Positions 59,710 to 64,000 of a stretch of DNA of 64,000 nt are shown piece after piece. The notes under the pieces are model-generated. The model made no database searches, was not told where the DNA came from, and worked only from the letters and a program-made list of their open reading frames with translations. The position numbers and the translations under genes are program-made. Within the stretch, counting starts at the first letter, position 1. Every line of letters begins with the position of its first letter. Origin of the DNA: Pristionchus mayeri (Eukaryota > Nematoda > Chromadorea > Rhabditida > Neodiplogasteridae); contig BTRK01000004.1 in NCBI GenBank assembly GCA_036245805.1, forward strand, positions 186,001 through 250,000. Direction: 5' to 3'.

Positions 59710-61720
59710 GCAGGGCCCATGGTTAAGGCAGGACCTATGGTTAAGGTAAGACCCATGGTTATGGCAAGACCCATGGTTAAGGTAGGACCCATGGTTAAGG
59801 CAGGACCCATGGTTAAGGCAGGACCCATAGTTAAGGCAGGACACATGGTTAAGGCAGGACCCATAGTTAAGGCAGGACCCATGGTTAAGGCAGGACCCAT
59901 GGTTAAGGCAGGACCCATGGTTATGGCAGGACCCATGGTTAAGGCAGGACCCATGGTTAAGGTAAGACCCGTGGTTAAGGCACGTCCCATGGTTAAGGTA
60001 AGACCCATGGTTATGGCAGGACCCATAGTTAAGGCAGGACCCATAGTTAAGGCAGGACCTATTGTTAAGGCAGGACCCATGGTTAAGGCAGGCAGGACCC
60101 ATAGTTAAGGGAGGACCCATTGTTAATGCAGGCCCCATGGTTAAGGGAGGACCCAAAGTTGAGGCAGGGCCCATGGTTAATGCACGACCCACGGTTAAGG
60201 CAGGACCCATGGTTAAGGGAGGACCCGTGGTTAAGGCAGGACCCATAGTTAAGGCAGGACCCATAGTTAAGGCAGGACCCATAGTTAAGGCAGGACCCAT
60301 AGTTAAGGCAGGACCCATTGTTAATGCAGGACCCATGGTTAAGGTAAGACCCATGGGTTAGGCAGGGCCCATGGTTAAGGCAGGACCTATGGTTAAGGTA
60401 AGACCCATGGTTATGGCAGGACCCATGGTTAAGGTTAAGACCCATGAGTAAGGCAGGACCCATGGTTAAGGCACGTCCCATGGTTAAGGCAGGACCCATG
60501 GTTAAGGTAAGACCCATGGGTTATGCAGGGCCCATTGTTAAGGCAGGACCTATGGTTAAGGTAAGACCCATGGTTATGGCAGGACCCATGGTTAAGGCAG
60601 GACCCATGGTTATGGCAGGACCCATGGTTAAGGCAGGACCCATGGTTAATGCAGGACCCACGGTTAAGGCAGGACCCATGGTTAAGGGAGGACCCGTGGT
60701 TAAGGCAGGACCCATAGTTAAGGCAGGACCCATGGTTAAGGTAACACCCATGGTTAATGCAGGACCCATGGTTAAGGCAGGACCCATGGTTAAGTTAAGA
60801 TCCATGAGTAAGGCAGGACCCATGGTTAAGGCAGGACCCATGGTTAAGGCAGGACCCATGGTTAAGGCAGGACCCATGGTTATGGCAGGACCCATGGTTA
60901 AGGCAGGACCCATGGTTAAGGTAAGACCCATGGTTAAGGCACGTCCCATGGTTAAGGTAAGACCCATGGTTAAGGCACGTCCCATGGTTAAGGTAAGACC
61001 CATGGTTATGGCAGGACCCATAGTTAAGGCAGGACCCATAGTTAAGGCAGGACCTATTGTTAAGGCAGGACCCATGGTTAAGGTAGGCAGGACCCATAGT
61101 TAAGGGAGGACCCATTGTTAATGCAGGACCCATGGTTAAGGGAGGACCCAAAGTTGAGGCAGGGCCCATGGTTAATGCACGACCCACGGTTAAGGCAGGA
61201 CCCATGGTTAAGGGAGGACCCGTGGTTAAGGCAGGACCCATAGTTAAGGCAGGACCCATAGTTAAGGCAGGACCCATGGTTAAGGTAACACCCATGGTTA
61301 ATGCAGGACCCATGGTTAAGGCAGGACCCATGGTTAAGTTAAGATCCATGAGTAAGGCAGGACCCATGGTTAAGTTAAGATCCATGAGTAAGGCAGGACC
61401 CATGGTTAAGGCAGGACCCATGGTTAAGGCAGGACCCATGGTTAAGGCAGGACCCATGGTTATGGCAGGACCCATGGTTAAGGCAGGACCCATGGTTAAG
61501 GTAAGACCCATGGTTAAGGCACGTCCCATGGTTAAGGTAAGACCCATGGTTAAGGCACGTCCCATGGTTAAGGTAAGACCCATGGTTATGGCAGGACCCA
61601 TAGTTAAGGCAGGACCCATAGTTAAGGCAGGACCTATTGTTAAGGCAGGACCCATGGTTAAGGCAGGCAGGACCCATAGTTAAGGGAGGACCCATTGTTA
61701 ATGCAGGACCCATGGTTAAG
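59710..61720 (+). repeat. Mixed segment with doubled GGTAACACCC module
   Basis: TAG landmark at 60361 lies 652 bp after the previous one (36 monomers plus 4). The TTAAGGTTAAG 19-mer is near 60430 and GGGTTATGC near 60530, followed by two GGTAACACCC modules (near 60740 and 61284), each with two GCACGTCCC dimers. ATGGCAAGACCC near 59762 and CCCGTGGTTAAGGCACG near 59969 are private. No unique DNA. Confidence 0.75.
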
Positions 61721-61972
61721 GCAGGACCAATGGTTAAGTTAAGACCCATGAGTAAGGCAGGACCCATGGTTAAGGCATATCCCATGGTTAAGGCAGGACC
61801 CATTGTTAATGCAGGACCCATTGTTAATGCAGGACCCATGGTTAAGGCAGGACCAATGGTTAAGTTAAGACCCATGAGTAAGGCAGGACCCATGGTTAAG
61901 GCATATCCCATGGTTAAGGCAGGACCCATGGTTAAGATAAGACCCATGGTTAAGGCAGGACCCATGGTTAAG
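61721..61972 (+). repeat. 126-bp (7-monomer) tandem doublet, locus 1
   Basis: GCAGGACCAATGG starts at 61721 and again at 61847, 126 bp apart. Each copy holds GGACCAATGG, TTAAGTTAAGACCC, ATGAGTAAGG and GCATATCCC. Copy 1 ends in two ATTGTTAATGC monomers, copy 2 in AGATAAGACCC. The arrangement occurs only in the last 2.5 kb of the window. Confidence 0.85.
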
Positions 61973-62120
61973 GTAAGACCCATGGGTTAGGCAGGGCCCA
62001 TGGTTAATGCAGGACCCTTGGTTAAGGGAGGACCCAAAGTTGAGGCAGGACCCATGGTTAAGGCAGGCGGGACCCATAGTTAAGGCAGGAACCATTGTTA
62101 ATGCTGGACCCATGGTTAAG

Positions 62121-62372
62121 GCAGGACCAATGGTTAAGTTAAGACCCATGAGTAAGGCAGGACCCATGGTTAAGGCATATCCCATGGTTAAGGCAGGACC
62201 CATTGTTAATGCAGGACCCATTGTTAATGCAGGACCCATGGTTAAGGCAGGACCAATGGTTAAGTTAAGACCCATGAGTAAGGCAGGACCCATGGTTAAG
62301 GCATATCCCATGGTTAAGGCAGGACCCATGGTTAAGATAAGACCCATGGTTAAGGCAGGACCCATAGTTAAG
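62121..62372 (+). repeat. 126-bp tandem doublet, locus 2
   Basis: Same arrangement, GCAGGACCAATGG at 62121 and 62247. It follows GGAACCATTG / TTAATGCTGG and leads into four consecutive CCATAG monomers and GGAAAGACCC before TAG at 62480. Confidence 0.85.
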
Positions 62373-62975
62373 GCAGGACCCATAGTTAAGGCAGGACCCA
62401 TAGTTAAGGCAGGACCCATAGTTAAGGCAGGACCCATTGTTAATGCAGGACCCATGGTTAAGGAAAGACCCATGGGTTAGGCAGGGCCCATGGTTAAGGC
62501 AGGACCTATGGTTAAGGTAAGACCCATGGTTATGGCAGGACCCATGGTTAAGGTTAAGACCCATGAGTAAGGCAGGACCCATGGTTAAGGCACGTCCCAT
62601 GGTTAAGGCAGGACCCATGGTTAAGGTAAGACCCATGGGTTATGCAGGGCCCATTGTTAAGGCAGGACCTATGGTTAAGGTAAGACCCATGGTTATGGCA
62701 GGACCCATAGTTAAGGCAGGACCCATAGTTAAGGCAGGACCTATTGTTAAGGCAGGACCCATGGTTAAGGCAGGCAGGACCCATAGTTAAGGGAGGACCC
62801 ATTGTTAATGCAGGACCCATGGTTAAGGGAGGACCCAAAGTTTAGGCAGGGCCCATGGTTAATGCAGGACCCTTGGTTAAGGGAGGACCCAAAGTTGAGG
62901 CAGGACCCATGGTTAAGGCAGGCGGGACCCATAGTTAAGGCAGGAACCATTGTTAATGCTGGACCCATGGTTAAG

Positions 62976-63227
62976 GCAGGACCAATGGTTAAGTTAAGAC
63001 CCATGAGTAAGGCAGGACCCATGGTTAAGGCATATCCCATGGTTAAGGCAGGACCCATTGTTAATGCAGGACCCATTGTTAATGCAGGACCCATGGTTAA
63101 GGCAGGACCAATGGTTAAGTTAAGACCCATGAGTAAGGCAGGACCCATGGTTAAGGCATATCCCATGGTTAAGGCAGGACCCATGGTTAAGATAAGACCC
63201 ATGGTTAAGGCAGGACCCATGGTTAAG
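62976..63227 (+). repeat. 126-bp tandem doublet, locus 3
   Basis: Same arrangement, GCAGGACCAATGG at 62976 and 63102. Preceded, like locus 2, by GGAACCATTG / TTAATGCTGG; followed by TAG at 63245. Confidence 0.85.
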
Positions 63228-64000
63228 GTAAGACCCATGGGTTAGGCAGGGCCCATGGTTAAGGCAGGACCTATGGTTAAGGTAAGACCCATGGTTATGG
63301 CAGGACCCATGGTTAAGGTAGGACCCATGGTTAAGGCATATCCCATGGTTAAGGCACGTCCCATGGTTAAGGTAAGACCCATGGTTATGGCAGGACCCAT
63401 AGTTAAGGCAGGACCCATAGTTAAGGCAGGACCTATTGTTAAGGCAGGACCCATGGTTAAGGCAGGCAGGACCCATAGTTAAGGGAGGACCCATTGTTAA
63501 TGCAGGCCCCATGGTTAAGGGAGGACCCAAAGTTGAGGCAGGGCCCATGGTTAATGCACGACCCACGGTTAAGGCAGGACCCATGGTTAAGGGAGGACCC
63601 GTGGTTAAGGCAGGACCCATAGTTAAGGCAGGACCCATAGTTAAGGCAGGACCCATAGTTAAGGCAGGACCCATAGTTAAGGCAGGACCCATTGTTAATG
63701 CAGGACCCATGGTTAAGGAAAGACCCATGGGTTAGGCAGGGCCCATGGTTAAGGCAGGACCTATGGTTAAGGTAAGACCCATGGTTATGGCAGGACCCAT
63801 GGTTAAGGTTAAGACCCATGAGTAAGGCAGGACCCATGGTTAAGGCACGTCCCATGGTTAAGGCAGGACCCATGGTTAAGGTAAGACCCATGGGTTATGC
63901 AGGGCCCATTGTTAAGGCAGGACCTATGGTTAAGGTAAGACCCATGGTTATGGCAGGACCCATGGTTAAGGTAGGACCCATGGTTAAGGCAGGACCCATG
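63228..64000 (+). repeat. Right end of window, still satellite
   Basis: TAG landmarks end at 63245 and 63735 (490 bp, 27 monomers plus 4). Contains the GCATATCCC-GCACGTCCC adjacency near 63340-63360, a run of CCATAG monomers, GGAAAGACCC near 63718 (also near 62464), the TTAAGGTTAAG 19-mer near 63806 and GGGTTATGC near 63895. The array continues past the window edge. Confidence 0.8.

Larger units (their letters stand above)
1..64000 (+). repeat. 18-bp satellite array filling the whole window
   Basis: Every part of the window reads as head-to-tail copies or point variants of GGACCCATGGTTAAGGCA. The consensus is 10/18 G+C, purine-rich on this strand (11/18), has no CpG, and carries one NcoI-type CCATGG palindrome and one TTAA per monomer. 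Common variants change one to four bases: CCATAG, CCATTG with TTAATG, CCCGTGG, GGTAAGACCC, TTAAGTTAAG, ATGAGTAAGG, GCATATCCC, GCACGTCCC, GCACGACCCACGG, AAAGTTGAGG and GGACACATGG. Rare monomers are 19 bp (GGACTCC or TTAAGGTTAAG) or 22 bp (GGCA duplicated). I saw no orientation switch and no single-copy stretch. Known: such arrays typify eukaryotic constitutive heterochromatin. Inferred: the window lies inside a larger array, since both ends are still repeat. Host and locus cannot be told from this sequence. Confidence 0.98.

Noticed and set aside
1..64000. CRISPR array
   Set aside because: Monomers are directly abutting with no unique spacers, and no cas-like sequence is present.
1..64000. Telomere-like repeat (GGGTTAGG octamer in the landmark monomer)
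   Set aside because: The octamer occurs once per HOR block, not in tandem, and derives from GGTTAAGG by a short change. The resemblance to TTAGGG is probably chance.
1..64000. CENP-B box or similar centromere motif
   Set aside because: I found no match to the mammalian 17-bp CENP-B box pattern (TTCG...CGGGA core). Centromere identity cannot be claimed from sequence alone.
1..64000. Bacterial repeat-protein gene or surface antigen with variable repeats
   Set aside because: No start region, signal peptide, anchor or ribosome binding site appears in 64 kb, stops recur in conserved positions, and indels are not frame-preserving.

Overview
The whole 64-kb window is one uninterrupted tandem satellite array. 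The monomer is 18 bp (consensus GGACCCATGGTTAAGGCA), always in the same orientation. I found no unique sequence, gene, RNA gene, mobile element, CRISPR array, origin or promoter. This points to a eukaryotic heterochromatic, centromeric, subtelomeric or sex-chromosome satellite, but nothing identifies the species or chromosomal location.

Many long open frames exist, up to 477 codons on + and 475 on -, sometimes over the same DNA. They are an arithmetic by-product: 18 is a multiple of 3, so each frame reads the same six codons in every monomer. In the consensus, two frames per strand lack a stop (+: MVKAGP and WLRQDP; -: MGPALT and HGSCLN) and one per strand carries TAA. A recurrent TAG-bearing monomer and frame-shifting 19- and 22-bp monomers break the frames at the same places in copy after copy. 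I therefore annotate no CDS.

The real content is a hierarchy above the monomer. Variant monomers recur in fixed order and form higher-order repeat (HOR) units of about 0.3 to 2 kb. Spacings between equivalent landmarks are n x 18 plus the known +1 and +4 monomer insertions. Layout: 1-6.7 kb, short blocks ending in the TAG monomer plus two dispersed copies of a 1.25-kb module; 6.7-9.1 kb, mixed modules; 9.14-20.37 kb, a tandem duplication of a roughly 5.5-kb super-unit built of 1.7-2.0-kb HORs; 20.4-25.4 kb, a 2.5-kb tandem pair; 25.4-28 kb, mixed modules; 28.0-32.9 kb, five tandem units of 782, 1430, 962, 872 and 872 bp; 33-48 kb, overlapping 2.6- and 3.2-kb segmental duplications; 48.2-53.2 kb, three tandem units of 1753, 1555 and 1687 bp; 53-64 kb, hybrid modules and three loci of 126-bp doublets.

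Nothing here encodes a cooperating gene system. The interest lies in how the array was built: one ancestral monomer, a few founder mutations, then repeated unequal exchange or amplification at several scales. Boundaries of repeat units below are good to about one or two monomers.
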